Assembly (NCBI RefSeq): GCF_902459665.1
Contig: NZ_CABPSL010000017.1
Coordinates: forward strand, 62,001 to 126,000
DNA: 64,000 nt
Source of the DNA: Pandoraea cepalis
Lineage (GTDB): Bacteria; Pseudomonadota; Gammaproteobacteria; Burkholderiales; Burkholderiaceae
Direction: 5' to 3'
A program made the translations under genes and the position numbers. Within the stretch, counting starts at the first letter, position 1. Each line of letters opens with the position of its first letter. This document shows positions 51,764 through 60,960 of this stretch, piece by piece. The notes below the pieces were generated by a model. That model was not told the origin of the DNA. It worked only from the letters and a program-made list of their open reading frames with translations, and ran no database searches.

Positions 51764-51931
51764 TGACACGCTTTCGCTCGTCTCATTTGACGTGAGGCGT
51801 CTCGTCGGGGGAGCGGGTAAGGTGATCCCGGTGCCCGAGCAAGGCGAACGCCGTATCCTGATGCCGCTCATGCGGTCGTTACGAGGTCGCCGCCCCGACG
51901 AGATGTGTCCTATGAGCGCAGGCGCGCCAGC

Positions 51932-52429
51932 TTATCGGCCACCACCGCCCGCACCACCGGCACCGCCACCCACCCCACCGCCCATGCCACCGCCCATGCC
52001 ACCGCCCATGCCGCCGCCCATGCCACCTCGGCCGCCGGTACCGCTGCCGCGCGCCGGAGGCATATCCGGCAGCGTCACGCCGCGCTCGCGCGCGCGCTCC
52101 TGCATCTGGCGGTGATGTTCCAGTCTCAGGGCCTCACGCTCGCGCACCGTCTTGGCGGCGCGCATCTTGGCGCGATACTCGTTACGCTCGCTCGGCGTCA
52201 TCAACTGGCTGCCGTAGATGGTGTCTCGCGACTGCGTTTGTGTCCGGTCCCGGGTTCTGTCTTGAAGCAGGTCTTTGTCTTTTAGACGGTCTCTGTCCTG
52301 AAGCTGATCCTTGTCCCGCAACTGGTCTTTTGTCTGGTCCTGAGCTACGGCGACTCCCACGGTTCCGCCCAGTAGCAAGACGAGGGTTGAGGACAAGGCC
52401 AACGAGGCAATCAATTTGCGCGATTTCAT
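51932..52429 (-). CDS. Secreted hypothetical protein with charged repeats and MGGG tail
   Basis: The 165-residue protein has a signal peptide (MKSRKLIASLALSSTLVLLLGG, cleavage near AVAQ, residue 29). A charged heptad-like run of Asp/Gln/Arg/Lys/Leu (about residues 30-68) follows, then a conserved-looking YGSQLMTPSERNEYRAKMR segment with REREALRLEHHRQMQERARERG, seen in several proteobacterial periplasmic proteins of unknown function. The C-terminus is Gly-rich with four MGGG units. GGAG precedes ATG 52429. It may be the last member of the secreted-protein cluster, 205 bases after the previous gene. Function unknown. Confidence 0.7.
   Translation of the reverse strand: MKSRKLIASLALSSTLVLLLGGTVGVAVAQDQTKDQLRDKDQLQDRDRLKDKDLLQDRTRDRTQTQSRDTIYGSQLMTPSERNEYRAKMRAAKTVREREALRLEHHRQMQERARERGVTLPDMPPARGSGTGGRGGMGGGMGGGMGGGMGGGVGGGAGGAGGGGR
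51974..52024 (-). repeat. 12-bp tandem repeat encoding MGGG units
   Basis: Four copies of a 12-base unit (CCGCCCATGCCA on the plus strand, with one variant) encode Met-Gly-Gly-Gly repeats in the hypothetical protein. Copy number could vary by slippage without breaking the frame. Confidence 0.85.
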
Positions 52430-52634
52430 GGTGTTCTCCAATCGTTGTATGCAGGGCAATTCCTGCCGGGTTACGAAACTACCAATGCGATTGCGACGAG
52501 CGACGGCTTTCGAACCACGTCTGATGCTCCTGAACGTGATAGCCGCTCACCCCTCTGCGCTCGCGCGACGGCCACAATGGCATGCGTGCAAATCGATACG
52601 ACGGCCATTATTTCGTCGGCCAGACGTGGCATGT

Positions 52635-53612
52635 TTACTTCCTCGGCGCGGGCGTCGCGGCGAGCGCCATTCGTTGTTGCTCTGCAATCTGGGCAATCTG
52701 GTCCGCCTGTGTGTCGTTCATCCTGGCGCACAGAAGGAATCCGATTTTCATGACGGCTCCGGCGGTGACCGGTGCCTTGGCCACCAGGCCCAGCAACGTG
52801 CCGGCCAGTTCCGGATTCGGTGCGGGCTTGATCAGTTCGTTTTGCAGGTTGCCCATCAAATATGGCGCGGCGATCTTGCCGCTGGCGGCCAGCGCCGGAT
52901 CGACCTCGCCGCGCGCCGTGTTCAAGCGCAACAGATTGCTGCCACTGAATTGCTGCGCGGCTGTCATACCCAGCGATACGCCTTGGCAGCGCGGTGAACT
53001 GTCGAGCGAATTGCGCACGTTGACCGCCGGACCACCCCCCGGGCCCGGTATGAAGTCGGCCGTGTCACCGGTCGTCGGGGTGGTTGTCTCGGTTCCCGGG
53101 TCGGGCGGCGTCAATGGATCATCCGGGTTGGACCATCCGCCCCAGTAACGCAGGCGCGTGCGGCCCACGTCCTCCAGGCGGGCCGCTCCACTGCCGTAGC
53201 GGCCGACCCCCTCGGGCACCTGCCCATTGCCACGTATGCCGCTGCCGCCGCCGAAGCGCTCAGCACCTGGCGAGGGATGAGAGGTGGCGCCCTGGTGTTG
53301 GCCGCTTTCGTGACCCTCGTGTCCGTAGCGCGTGCCATGGCCTTTTTCCACGGTCCCCCCGGTTTCCCCGCCTGCATCGTGCCCGCCACCGCCACGCCCA
53401 CTGCCGCCGCCGTTATGGCCACTGGCACCGCCACCGCTGTCATGCCCTCCGCTGCTGCCGCCACTGTCATGGCCGCCACCTCCGCCTGCGTCTTGCGCGT
53501 TGGCGAGCCCGATCACAACAGAGACGATTGGCGTGCCAATGCGCTCCGGCGCGAGCAGAGATGTGCCGATTGCCGCCATGGCAAGCATGGCGACCCGGAC
53601 CTTATGTTTCAT
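52635..53612 (-). CDS. Secreted Gly/His-rich hypothetical protein
   Basis: This is about 325 residues from ATG 53612; ATG 53624 adds four. A signal peptide (MKHKVRVAMLAMAAIGTSLLA, with possible cleavage near ANAQ, residue 40) leads to a low-complexity region (about 40-110) of Gly, His, Ser and Asp, with repeats such as HDSGGSSGGHDSGGG. A Pro/Thr-rich linker follows (PDDPLTPPDPGTETTTPTTG) and then a more ordered C-terminal part (about 200-320) containing CQGVSLGMTAAQQFSGSNLL and two cysteines. I do not recognise the family. It follows the related-looking gene upstream by 57-69 bases in one operon. Confidence 0.7.
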   Translation of the reverse strand: MKHKVRVAMLAMAAIGTSLLAPERIGTPIVSVVIGLANAQDAGGGGGHDSGGSSGGHDSGGGASGHNGGGSGRGGGGHDAGGETGGTVEKGHGTRYGHEGHESGQHQGATSHPSPGAERFGGGSGIRGNGQVPEGVGRYGSGAARLEDVGRTRLRYWGGWSNPDDPLTPPDPGTETTTPTTGDTADFIPGPGGGPAVNVRNSLDSSPRCQGVSLGMTAAQQFSGSNLLRLNTARGEVDPALAASGKIAAPYLMGNLQNELIKPAPNPELAGTLLGLVAKAPVTAGAVMKIGFLLCARMNDTQADQIAQIAEQQRMALAATPAPRK

Positions 53613-53681
53613 GATGGCGCCCATTTCTCGTGGCTCGAACGTTCAATGGCGAATGACGCGACCAACTGCGCGCGGCGGCGA

Positions 53682-54527
53682 TCAGCCATGCGCTTCCGCA
53701 ATCGCTGCGCGCACTGCTTCTGCAATGGCACCCAGTTCGGCATCCGATACACCAGTGGGTAGCGTCAGCGTCATGATCTTGTTGATGGCGTCGACAGTTG
53801 CGGTACTGACCGGCAATGTCTTGTCGGAAGCCGTGCCAATGAACACCGCAGCAAGAAGGAGCGCACGGGTCGCCGACGTGCTCGCGTCGTAAGTTCCCGA
53901 ACTGCTGACGATCTGACCGGTGGTCAGCAGATTTTTATAGAGCGCCAGGTTTTGTAGTGGCGAGTCGACCATGACAACCGACGTATCGGTGAACGTCTGC
54001 TTGACCAACGTTTGCAGCGCCGCGACTTTCTGATCCATGGTGAGCGCGGCGTTGTCTGCGATCGCCAGAACCTGGTTATAGAACGCCGGTTGCATGCTGG
54101 AGAGCGCATCGGCCAGCGAGCGGTCAAGCACATGAGACGGCGCGCGGGCTACGTTCAGGCGACCCAGTTCAAGATCCGAAGGAATGCCTTCCTGCGCCCA
54201 AGCCGGTTTGCCTCCTTGAGTGCCCGGGGCTGGCTTGGAGCCTCCGCCGCCGTACTTCGGCCCTTTCGCATCGCTGTCGGCGCTCGGGCCGCCTTGGCCG
54301 GAACCGCTTGAACCCGCATCAGTTGACGAGCCGCGCTTGCCCTTGTTGCCGCGCTCGGCGCTTGGCCCGCCCGCGCCCTTCGGTGTGCCGCTCTGAGCAT
54401 GCGCGGATGAGATTGGCGCCAGTGAAGCCAGCCAATTCGGGGCGGTGCTGCTGACACTCATGACCATGCCGAGCGACGCTGCGGTGGCAATGGCGATTCT
54501 GGTCATGGATAGGGGTTTGGTGGACAT
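53682..54527 (-). CDS. Secreted Gly/Ser-rich hypothetical protein, first of its operon
   Basis: The 281-residue protein has a signal peptide ending near SSAHAQ (about residue 45), a low-complexity region (about 45-105) of Gly, Ser, Lys and Pro and a mostly helical C-terminal part (about 115-280) with NQVLAIADNAALTMDQKVAAL, then LQNLALYKNLLTTGQIVSSSG and TLPTGVSDAELGAIAEAVRAA. It is not a family I recognise. GAGG precedes ATG 54527. A perfect FNR-type box lies 118 bases upstream, placing this operon under possible oxygen control. The layout matches the next gene, suggesting two co-secreted structural or regulatory proteins. Confidence 0.72.
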   Translation of the reverse strand: MSTKPLSMTRIAIATAASLGMVMSVSSTAPNWLASLAPISSAHAQSGTPKGAGGPSAERGNKGKRGSSTDAGSSGSGQGGPSADSDAKGPKYGGGGSKPAPGTQGGKPAWAQEGIPSDLELGRLNVARAPSHVLDRSLADALSSMQPAFYNQVLAIADNAALTMDQKVAALQTLVKQTFTDTSVVMVDSPLQNLALYKNLLTTGQIVSSSGTYDASTSATRALLLAAVFIGTASDKTLPVSTATVDAINKIMTLTLPTGVSDAELGAIAEAVRAAIAEAHG

Positions 54528-54617
54528 GAATTTCCTCTCGTTGCATGGATATGGAAGTGCGCCGATTAACGTGATCAGGGCCGAATGCACTCGTGTCGAC
54601 CTGTATTGTTCGACTAC

Positions 54618-54658
54618 ATTTTTGCAGCTTGCACGCTGCGGATATTGATGCGCATCAA
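54618..54658 (-). promoter_or_regulatory. FNR/ANR-type box with appropriately placed -10 element
   Basis: TTGATGCGCATCAA at 54645-54658 matches the FNR consensus TTGAT-N4-ATCAA exactly. On the minus strand a -10-like AAAAAT at 54618-54623 would put the start near 54611 and the box centre about 41 bases upstream, the class II activator position. It faces the 281-residue secreted-protein gene. Confidence 0.6.
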
Positions 54659-54791
54659 GGGCATTGCATGCAGCCGAGCGGCGCGGATGGCGTTTGTCTG
54701 AGGCAACCCGAAGTCCGATGCGCAGCGTCGCATTTATGCGGCAGCGTGCCGGCGGATTCGGTGCCGGCGACGCATAATTCGCAGGGGTGGA

Positions 54792-56267
54792 TCAGTGCGA
54801 AAAGGGGATGACCACGCGGGCCATCACCGTGTACTGATTGAAATTCTCGGTCGGGACGCTTGAATTGAGTCGTCGTGCGGTCACGCTCAGGTCGAGCAAT
54901 AGATTCCGATGAAAGCGGTAGCTCATCCCCAATGTGGCGCCGTAGTAGTCGTCGCTGCGGGGAATGCCTTTATAAGCGACGTGGGACAGCGAGCCGGTGC
55001 CCCTGACGGTCAGTTTTTCCGTCAAGCGTTGCTCGACGCCGAGCGATGCGTAAGTGTTCAAGTAGCTCGACGACACCAGCAACACGCTGGGCGACGGTGT
55101 TGACGTGACGGTGGTTTCCTCGACCGTTCGGTCGAGATAGGCCGACACAGTGGTGCGATCGGTCGGTACCCATTGCAGCGCGGCGCCTACCACGGGCGCG
55201 GTGACGTCGACGAATCGCGGATCTCGATAATCCTGTCGCAGCCACCCGGCGAATGCATCGAGTTTCAATACGCGAGGAATGTTCCATCGGACGCCGGCCA
55301 GATAGCGCATCCCGGTCGAGTCGCGCTCATAGCCGAGATCGTCGACCGAGCTGTTGTAGTACCGGTTATCGAAGGCGATCTGAACGTAGGGCTCGATGCG
55401 TGGCGTGACCTCGTATCCGACGCGCACGCCGCCGGTGTACTGCCAGCGGTCGCGGTCGCTATTGTTGATGATGTTGACGGCGCCGCTGCTGGTGAGGAAG
55501 TTGACGTTGTTATAAGTGAGCTGCTGTGCCGTACCCGCCACGCGCACCGAGACCCGACCGAACTGATGAAACACACCGCCATACAGGCGCAATTGATGGT
55601 ATTGGGTGGGTGTCAAACCGTTCCGCGCCGAGGGCGACTCGCGGTCTTCGTGCTCTTGTGAGAAATGCACGCCACCGTAGACGTTGGTATTCGCGCTGAA
55701 GTCGTAGCGGCCTTCAGTGCTTAAATGGAAATCGTTCGAATTCTCCGACGTGTAGGTCGAGTAGCGTGTACTGTCCAAAGACGCGTGAAAATCCAGTTCA
55801 TGCTTGGCCCAGTTCGATTCGGCCCGGATCGCCGGAGAGAAGATCCAGGCCCGGTCGCTCAGGCGAGTGTCGTTCGGCGAAAAGTAGACATTACTGTCAT
55901 ACATCCACGAGGTGGCGAGCTCTGGATAGATCAGGAACGATCCGAGCGAGAACGGTGCGCCAGTGGCACTCGCCGGGCTGGCCGGTGTGGGGATGCGATC
56001 CGGGGCCTTGCCCGGAACAGCGTTATCGCTGGGTGCTTGCGGTGGCAGGCTGGGCACCTGAGCCGCGGGCGATGGCGGTTCGCCGGTGGGCGATTGCGCC
56101 ACTTTGTCCTGGGCAAGCACCGGGGATGACCACACCAGAGCCGTGGCAATCAGGGACAGCAGATTGCTGTGCCGCAAGCGTAGCCGCGCCGGCGCCTCGG
56201 CTCGCCGCACGACACCGTCGTGCCTTAATGGCTTGCCAGCCCTCGTTCTTGCTCGGCCAAATTGCAT
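54792..56267 (-). CDS. Outer-membrane beta-barrel protein (BBP2-type)
   Basis: The 491-residue protein has an extended basic N-terminus then a hydrophobic signal (LLSLIATALVWSSPVLAQ, cleavage near residue 53) and a Pro/Ser-rich linker (about 55-105). The rest is a run of alternating amphipathic strands with many aromatic residues (LGSFLIYPELATSWMYDSN, then GYEVTPRIEPYVQIAFDNRYY and a final FNQYTVMARVVIPF). This fits the outer-membrane beta-barrel PF10082 (BBP2_2) group, often linked with polysaccharide export loci. It starts at ATG 56267. The secreted proteins lie just downstream on the same strand, so it may serve them. Confidence 0.78.
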   Translation of the reverse strand: MQFGRARTRAGKPLRHDGVVRRAEAPARLRLRHSNLLSLIATALVWSSPVLAQDKVAQSPTGEPPSPAAQVPSLPPQAPSDNAVPGKAPDRIPTPASPASATGAPFSLGSFLIYPELATSWMYDSNVYFSPNDTRLSDRAWIFSPAIRAESNWAKHELDFHASLDSTRYSTYTSENSNDFHLSTEGRYDFSANTNVYGGVHFSQEHEDRESPSARNGLTPTQYHQLRLYGGVFHQFGRVSVRVAGTAQQLTYNNVNFLTSSGAVNIINNSDRDRWQYTGGVRVGYEVTPRIEPYVQIAFDNRYYNSSVDDLGYERDSTGMRYLAGVRWNIPRVLKLDAFAGWLRQDYRDPRFVDVTAPVVGAALQWVPTDRTTVSAYLDRTVEETTVTSTPSPSVLLVSSSYLNTYASLGVEQRLTEKLTVRGTGSLSHVAYKGIPRSDDYYGATLGMSYRFHRNLLLDLSVTARRLNSSVPTENFNQYTVMARVVIPFSH

Positions 56268-56368
56268 GTTCGCCTCTCTGAACCCATGTTATGGTCATGT
56301 GCGCCATCCAGCATGCGCATGTCGAATCCGACTCTTGATTGAGCATAACCATGGCTTTGGCGAGGGAC

Positions 56369-56396
56369 TTTGACATTATTCAAATAGTTTTGACAT
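56369..56396. promoter_or_regulatory. Direct repeat TTTGACAT upstream of the beta-barrel gene
   Basis: TTTGACAT occurs at 56369-56376 and again at 56389-56396, exactly 20 bases apart, in an AT-rich patch about 100 bases upstream of the beta-barrel gene. Two helical turns between copies suggest tandem protein-binding sites. Confidence 0.45.
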
Positions 56397-56520
56397 ATTC
56401 ATGCGTGTTGCGTAATGGCCTCAATTGTCGTTCTCCGCTGGATTGTGGGTACCCAATGCACTGATGCAGACGCATACGCGCGGGATGGCCCCCTGCCCAG
56501 CGGGGTCCCATCAACGACAT

Positions 56521-58077
56521 TCATTGTGCCGTCTGCCGCAGCGGCTTCGTTGCTCGTCTGACCCACATCCGGTCAAGCGCCCAGACCGCGAGCATCGTCG
56601 CGCCCATCAGCGGAAACACGACGCCCAGCACGACCAGGGAAACGATCCAGCCACGCATGGGAACGCGCATCGGCATTCGGGCGGGTGCGCCCAGCGAGCG
56701 AGACGGGCGGCGTATCCACCACATCGCGGCGCCTGTGGCTGCCATGGCGAAGAGCCCTATCGAAATCAGCGCGCATAGCCATTGATTTGCGGCGCCGAAG
56801 TATCGGCCCATGTGCAGCGACGTGCCATATGAGATCGCCTGCGCGACGCCGCCATAGGCGTCGTAATCGATGTCGCGCAGCACCGCGCCGCTGTACTGGT
56901 CGATGTGCAGGGTGCGTTCGTCGCGCGGATCAGGCGGGAAGTAAGAAACGGTGTAGACGCCATCGGCGCGCGACGGAACGACCAGGCTGTATCCGGTGCT
57001 CACGCCCTTGCTCGCCGCGATTTCCATCACACGATCGATGGGCAGCGCACCCTGAGCGTCAAGTTGAGCGATCGTCAGCCCCTTTCTGCCGCCACCGCCA
57101 CCGTGCGCGGCATGCTCGGCGGCGCTTGCGCCGCCGGCTTGCGACGAGGCGCCCATGCCTTGCATTCCGATCATCTCCGGATCGCCGTGATCGCCGTGCA
57201 TGGCGACCATCTCGAGCGCTGGCACCTTCGAATTGGGCACCGTCGTGTCGCCCACGGCCCACGGCATTTGAGCGATCGGTAGATCATCCATCTTTGTCGG
57301 CATGCGCGAGCGTACCGGTGCTTCGCCCCACGCGCCGGCAGGATAGCCCATGCCCGCTTGCGTCGCGATGGCCTTGAACTGCTTGCCCCACGAGCCCGAC
57401 CAAGGCAACCCGGTGAGCACAAACGCCAGTCCGCCCGCCGCGAGCCAAAGGCCCGCGACGCCATGCAGATTGCGCAGCAGAGGCCGGCCACGCAACTGAA
57501 GTCGCGGTTTAAGCGCGCCCGCCCATGTCGCGCTGCCGCGCGGCCACCACAGCGCCACGCCGGTCGCCAGCATGACCAGTGTCCAGCAACCGGCCAGCTC
57601 CATGAGCAACTCCCCCGGTTTGCCGAGCATCATCGCGCGATGCAACTGGCGCACTTGCTTCATCAGCCGATGCTCGACACTGAGCGTGCCCAGCACCTCG
57701 CCCGAATACGGGTTGACGTACACACTCTCGCGCTCGCCGCCGGGTAGGCGGAAGATGAATTCCGCGCTTCGCGCCGGGTCGCGATTCACCTCGACCGAAC
57801 TGATCGTGGCGCCTCGCGGCAGCGATGCCGAAGCACGTTTCATGAGCGTTTGCTCGGTCATACGAGATGCCTGCGACGCGGCGACGACCATACGGTCGTG
57901 ATACAGCCACGGTTCAATCTGTGGTTGAAAGACGTAGATCGTTCCCGTGACGGCCAACACCATGAGCCAGGGCATGACGAACAGCCCAGCATAGAAGTGC
58001 CAGCGCCACAGCGTGCGATAGCGGCCGGCGGCCTGATTGGGCGGCACGTCGCGCATTGGTGTGAAAGGTATCCCCAT
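56521..58077 (-). CDS. PepSY-domain membrane protein (putative metal-reductase type)
   Basis: The 518-residue protein has an N-terminal anchor (LWRWHFYAGLFVMPWLMVLAVTG), PepSY-like segments (VYVNPYSGEVLGTLS near residue 120, and LHIDQYSGAVLRDIDYD near residue 395) and about four hydrophobic segments. Histidines in WRWHFYAG, VRQLHRAMM, RNLHGVAGLW and TSLHMGRYF match the haem-binding PepSY-TM pattern. The loop near 290-335 is Met/His/Gly-rich (AMHGDHGDPEMIGMQGMG), suggesting metal binding. It ends the DUF2946/TonB operon, 26 bases after the receptor. Relatives reduce or import iron or copper. Confidence 0.85.
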   Translation of the reverse strand: MGIPFTPMRDVPPNQAAGRYRTLWRWHFYAGLFVMPWLMVLAVTGTIYVFQPQIEPWLYHDRMVVAASQASRMTEQTLMKRASASLPRGATISSVEVNRDPARSAEFIFRLPGGERESVYVNPYSGEVLGTLSVEHRLMKQVRQLHRAMMLGKPGELLMELAGCWTLVMLATGVALWWPRGSATWAGALKPRLQLRGRPLLRNLHGVAGLWLAAGGLAFVLTGLPWSGSWGKQFKAIATQAGMGYPAGAWGEAPVRSRMPTKMDDLPIAQMPWAVGDTTVPNSKVPALEMVAMHGDHGDPEMIGMQGMGASSQAGGASAAEHAAHGGGGGRKGLTIAQLDAQGALPIDRVMEIAASKGVSTGYSLVVPSRADGVYTVSYFPPDPRDERTLHIDQYSGAVLRDIDYDAYGGVAQAISYGTSLHMGRYFGAANQWLCALISIGLFAMAATGAAMWWIRRPSRSLGAPARMPMRVPMRGWIVSLVVLGVVFPLMGATMLAVWALDRMWVRRATKPLRQTAQ

Positions 58078-58103
58078 GATTCGTGATCTCCTTGGCCTGC
58101 GAT

Positions 58104-60404
58104 TCAGATGGCGAACTTGCCTTCGATGAAGAAGGTGCGGCCAGCGTAGGGGTGATAAACGAAGTAGCGCGTGTCGAACAGGTTATCCACGCCGATACCG
58201 ATTTGCGTGCGCGCAGTCGGTTTGTAGGTGAACTTCGCATCGACGACGGTATAGGTGCTCGTGCCGCCAAACGTGTTCGGATTGTTGTCGGTATTGGTCA
58301 GCGTGTTGTACTGACGGCCCGAGTAACGAATCGCGCCGGTCACTGCCGTCTTCGCATTGAAGCGGTAGGTCGCCACCAGATTCGCGCGCCACAGCGGAAT
58401 CCGATAGAAGTACTTGCCAACTGACGCTGGATTATTCGTGTTCGCCATGATCTTCGACTGCGTGTACGTCAGGCCGGCGGCGATGTCGAGGCCTTGAAAG
58501 AGGACGTCCTGACCGTCGAAAGCCGTATCGATTCCGCGCGAGCGAACCTTGTCGATGTTCTGGAAGTTCGTGACGTTGGGGAAGACGGTCGTATTTGTCT
58601 GACTGAAGATCGTGTTTTTCACGTCGTCCTGGAACAGCGAAACGCGCACCTTGCCGACCTCCAGTTGCCACTCGGCGCTCAACTCCTTCGCGAGATCGTC
58701 TTCTGGGCGCAGTCCCGGGTTGTTGTTGACGATGTTCGTGCCGGTGATCGAGCCCTGGAAGAGCTCGGAGACGGTCGGGAACCGGTAGGCGCGTGCGATG
58801 GATGCGCGCAGCGTCAGGTCTTGCGTCGCCGCGAACGCTAGCGACAGCTTCGGCGAAAAGTGGCTGTCGGACGATCCCGCATACGGCACCGTCAGGCCGC
58901 CGAGCGTGCGTGCCCCAGAATAGGCGCGCCAATCTTCGTAACGCAGACCTGTGGTCAGTTTCCAGCGCGGCAGGAACTGCCATGTGTCCTGGGCATACAG
59001 TGCCTGCGTGAGCGTATTGCCGCCGAACGCATTGGCGAGCGACGTATCGTTTCCGTTGACCCATGCCGACGTGTTGAACGTGCGGTTATCGAGGAAATAC
59101 GTGTCGAAGTGATAACCGAACGCCAGCCAATGCGCGCCCGCCCCGACCTGGGCGGGCGTATAGGTGCTGCGCAGGTCAATCGACTTCCAGCCGGTACCGT
59201 CGCCATACGTGACCGTCCCCGGTCCGTTGCCGGGCGCTCCGGTGCTGGCCGTGCGGGCCTCGCTTTGCGAAATATCGAAGTACGACGCGATGGCTTCCCA
59301 ATTCCAGCCGGATTTGTGACGTGTCTTGAGCGACAGGCCGTAAAGCAGGTTCTCGCTCACGCCCTGACTCGGCGCAAAAGCCGATGCCGGAATGACATAT
59401 TGGTAGCCATTGATGTTGACCGTCCCTGAATACACCGGATTGCCGTTCGCATCGCGCAGGAACGTGCTCGTCTGACTGTTGTAGTTCTGATGCCAGTAGC
59501 CAAAGCTGAAGCCGCCTTGCAGCGTCGGTGTGAAATCGTAGGTGGCCTTGAGCTTGAGCTGGTCTTGCGTCACGCGTTCGATGCCTTCTCCGTTCACTCC
59601 CATCACCACACCCGGCGTGCCGTTCTGGTCGCGATAGGAATACGCGCCGCTCACGACCTTGGCGCTTGCCGTGGCAGGCGTGGTCGATTGCGTCGCCGTG
59701 TAGAACTGGAGCGGTTGTCCCGTGTTCTCCATGTGGTCGACGCCCACCAGCAGCGACAGGTTGCCGAACTTGTCGCCAACGCTCGCACTCACGTTGCTGC
59801 CGTTGAAGCTTTGATTCACCCCGAACAGGTCAAAGTGCTGGGTGAAACCCTGAACCTTCGCGTCGGTCACGAACGTCTCCGGCATGCGGGTCGTGATGAG
59901 CACTGTTGCGCCAATGGCATTGCCCGGATAGAGCGCGGAGAACGGCCCGTAAATGACATCGACTTGATCGATCTCCTCCGGAAACACCATCGACCAACGT
60001 GGCGCGAATGTCCAGGTGTTGCCAAGGAAGTTGCTCAACAGCAGGCCGTCGGCGTAGACAAGGCCGCGAGCCGTTTGCGAGTTGCTCGTCCCACGCACGG
60101 CGATGGTGGAATTCAGATCGCCGATGAAACGGCGTCGAACGGCCATGCCGGGGACATATCGCAAGGCGTCTTCCGTCGTCTCGACGTTCTGGTACTGCAG
60201 TTGGTCCGCGGTGACTGTGGCGCTCGCGGCGGGCAAGTTCGGATCGAGTACGTGCTTGGGCGTGCGCTCGGCGGAGACGGCGACGGATGTCGGGGCGAGT
60301 TCGACGGCGGACGGTTGAGTGGTGTCGTCGGCGTACGCGACGGCCGGCAGCATGGCGGCCAGCGCGAGCGCCAGCGGCGTCTTGCGCGCAAAGGGAGAGA
60401 GCAT
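58104..60404 (-). CDS. TonB-dependent outer-membrane receptor
   Basis: The 766-residue receptor has a signal peptide (MLSPFARKTPLALALAAMLPAVAYA), a plug domain (about 45-180, with LRYVPGMAVRRRFIGDLNSTIAVRGT and DQVDVIYGPFSALYPGNAIGA) and a 22-strand barrel. It ends with DNLFDTRYFVYHPYAGRTFFIEGKF, a typical final strand. ATG 60404 is chosen for the signal peptide; the frame is open further upstream. It lies between DUF2946 and PepSY genes, a set often linked with copper or iron uptake. The substrate is not determined by sequence. Confidence 0.9.
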   Translation of the reverse strand: MLSPFARKTPLALALAAMLPAVAYADDTTQPSAVELAPTSVAVSAERTPKHVLDPNLPAASATVTADQLQYQNVETTEDALRYVPGMAVRRRFIGDLNSTIAVRGTSNSQTARGLVYADGLLLSNFLGNTWTFAPRWSMVFPEEIDQVDVIYGPFSALYPGNAIGATVLITTRMPETFVTDAKVQGFTQHFDLFGVNQSFNGSNVSASVGDKFGNLSLLVGVDHMENTGQPLQFYTATQSTTPATASAKVVSGAYSYRDQNGTPGVVMGVNGEGIERVTQDQLKLKATYDFTPTLQGGFSFGYWHQNYNSQTSTFLRDANGNPVYSGTVNINGYQYVIPASAFAPSQGVSENLLYGLSLKTRHKSGWNWEAIASYFDISQSEARTASTGAPGNGPGTVTYGDGTGWKSIDLRSTYTPAQVGAGAHWLAFGYHFDTYFLDNRTFNTSAWVNGNDTSLANAFGGNTLTQALYAQDTWQFLPRWKLTTGLRYEDWRAYSGARTLGGLTVPYAGSSDSHFSPKLSLAFAATQDLTLRASIARAYRFPTVSELFQGSITGTNIVNNNPGLRPEDDLAKELSAEWQLEVGKVRVSLFQDDVKNTIFSQTNTTVFPNVTNFQNIDKVRSRGIDTAFDGQDVLFQGLDIAAGLTYTQSKIMANTNNPASVGKYFYRIPLWRANLVATYRFNAKTAVTGAIRYSGRQYNTLTNTDNNPNTFGGTSTYTVVDAKFTYKPTARTQIGIGVDNLFDTRYFVYHPYAGRTFFIEGKFAI

Positions 60405-60486
60405 GGATTTTCCTGACTGCGATGAGCGAATGACGACCGGCAGGCCAATGCATTGCAATGGCTTGCCGGGCACGAAAAGGCGTCAA

Positions 60487-60903
60487 TCAGGAACGGTGCG
60501 GCGGGGCCCGGGCGGGCGGAATGTAGGCGAGCGGACGGGGTTGTGGCGCGACGGCCGACGTCGGACCGGCCCGGGCGATCCAGACAAACGACACCGCACT
60601 GGCGTGCGGCGGCATGACCAGCGGCGGGTGGTTCGCGAGCAACGAGCAATAGCCGCAGGCGTCACCGTGCCCGCCATGATCGGCGGCCGGTGCGTGACGC
60701 ATGTCCGCGTGCGAATCGTCGTGCGCGATGGTTGGCACGGCCGACGGCGTCAATCCGTCTGCGGTACAGAAGGTTGCGTCGATCTGCGAAACGCTGGCGC
60801 GGTGCGCGGCCAGCCACTGGCTCACGATCGGCACGCAAAGCGCCAGGCACATGGCGGTCAAGCCAAGCCATGCGCTGAAACGTTTGCGTGAGCGAGTGAG
60901 CAT
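60487..60903 (-). CDS. DUF2946-family protein
   Basis: The 138-residue protein has a hydrophobic N-terminus (SAWLGLTAMCLALCVPIVSQWLA), a His/Asp-rich middle (AHDDSHADMRHAPAADHGGHG near residues 62-82), CGYCSLLANHPPLV near residue 85 and a second hydrophobic stretch. Placement beside TonB receptors and the CxxC plus His cluster are typical of DUF2946, thought to help metal homeostasis. It is first in the operon, 82 bases before the receptor. Confidence 0.82.
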   Translation of the reverse strand: MLTRSRKRFSAWLGLTAMCLALCVPIVSQWLAAHRASVSQIDATFCTADGLTPSAVPTIAHDDSHADMRHAPAADHGGHGDACGYCSLLANHPPLVMPPHASAVSFVWIARAGPTSAVAPQPRPLAYIPPARAPPHRS

Positions 60904-60960
60904 CGTGGTGAAAGGCCGATTTTCGGTCCGCCGGGAAGGCCGAATCTGGAATTCGCCCGG

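Noticed and set aside
51974-52024. Short regular repeats considered as a CRISPR array
   Set aside because: The 12-base period without spacers lies inside a coding frame and encodes MGGG units.
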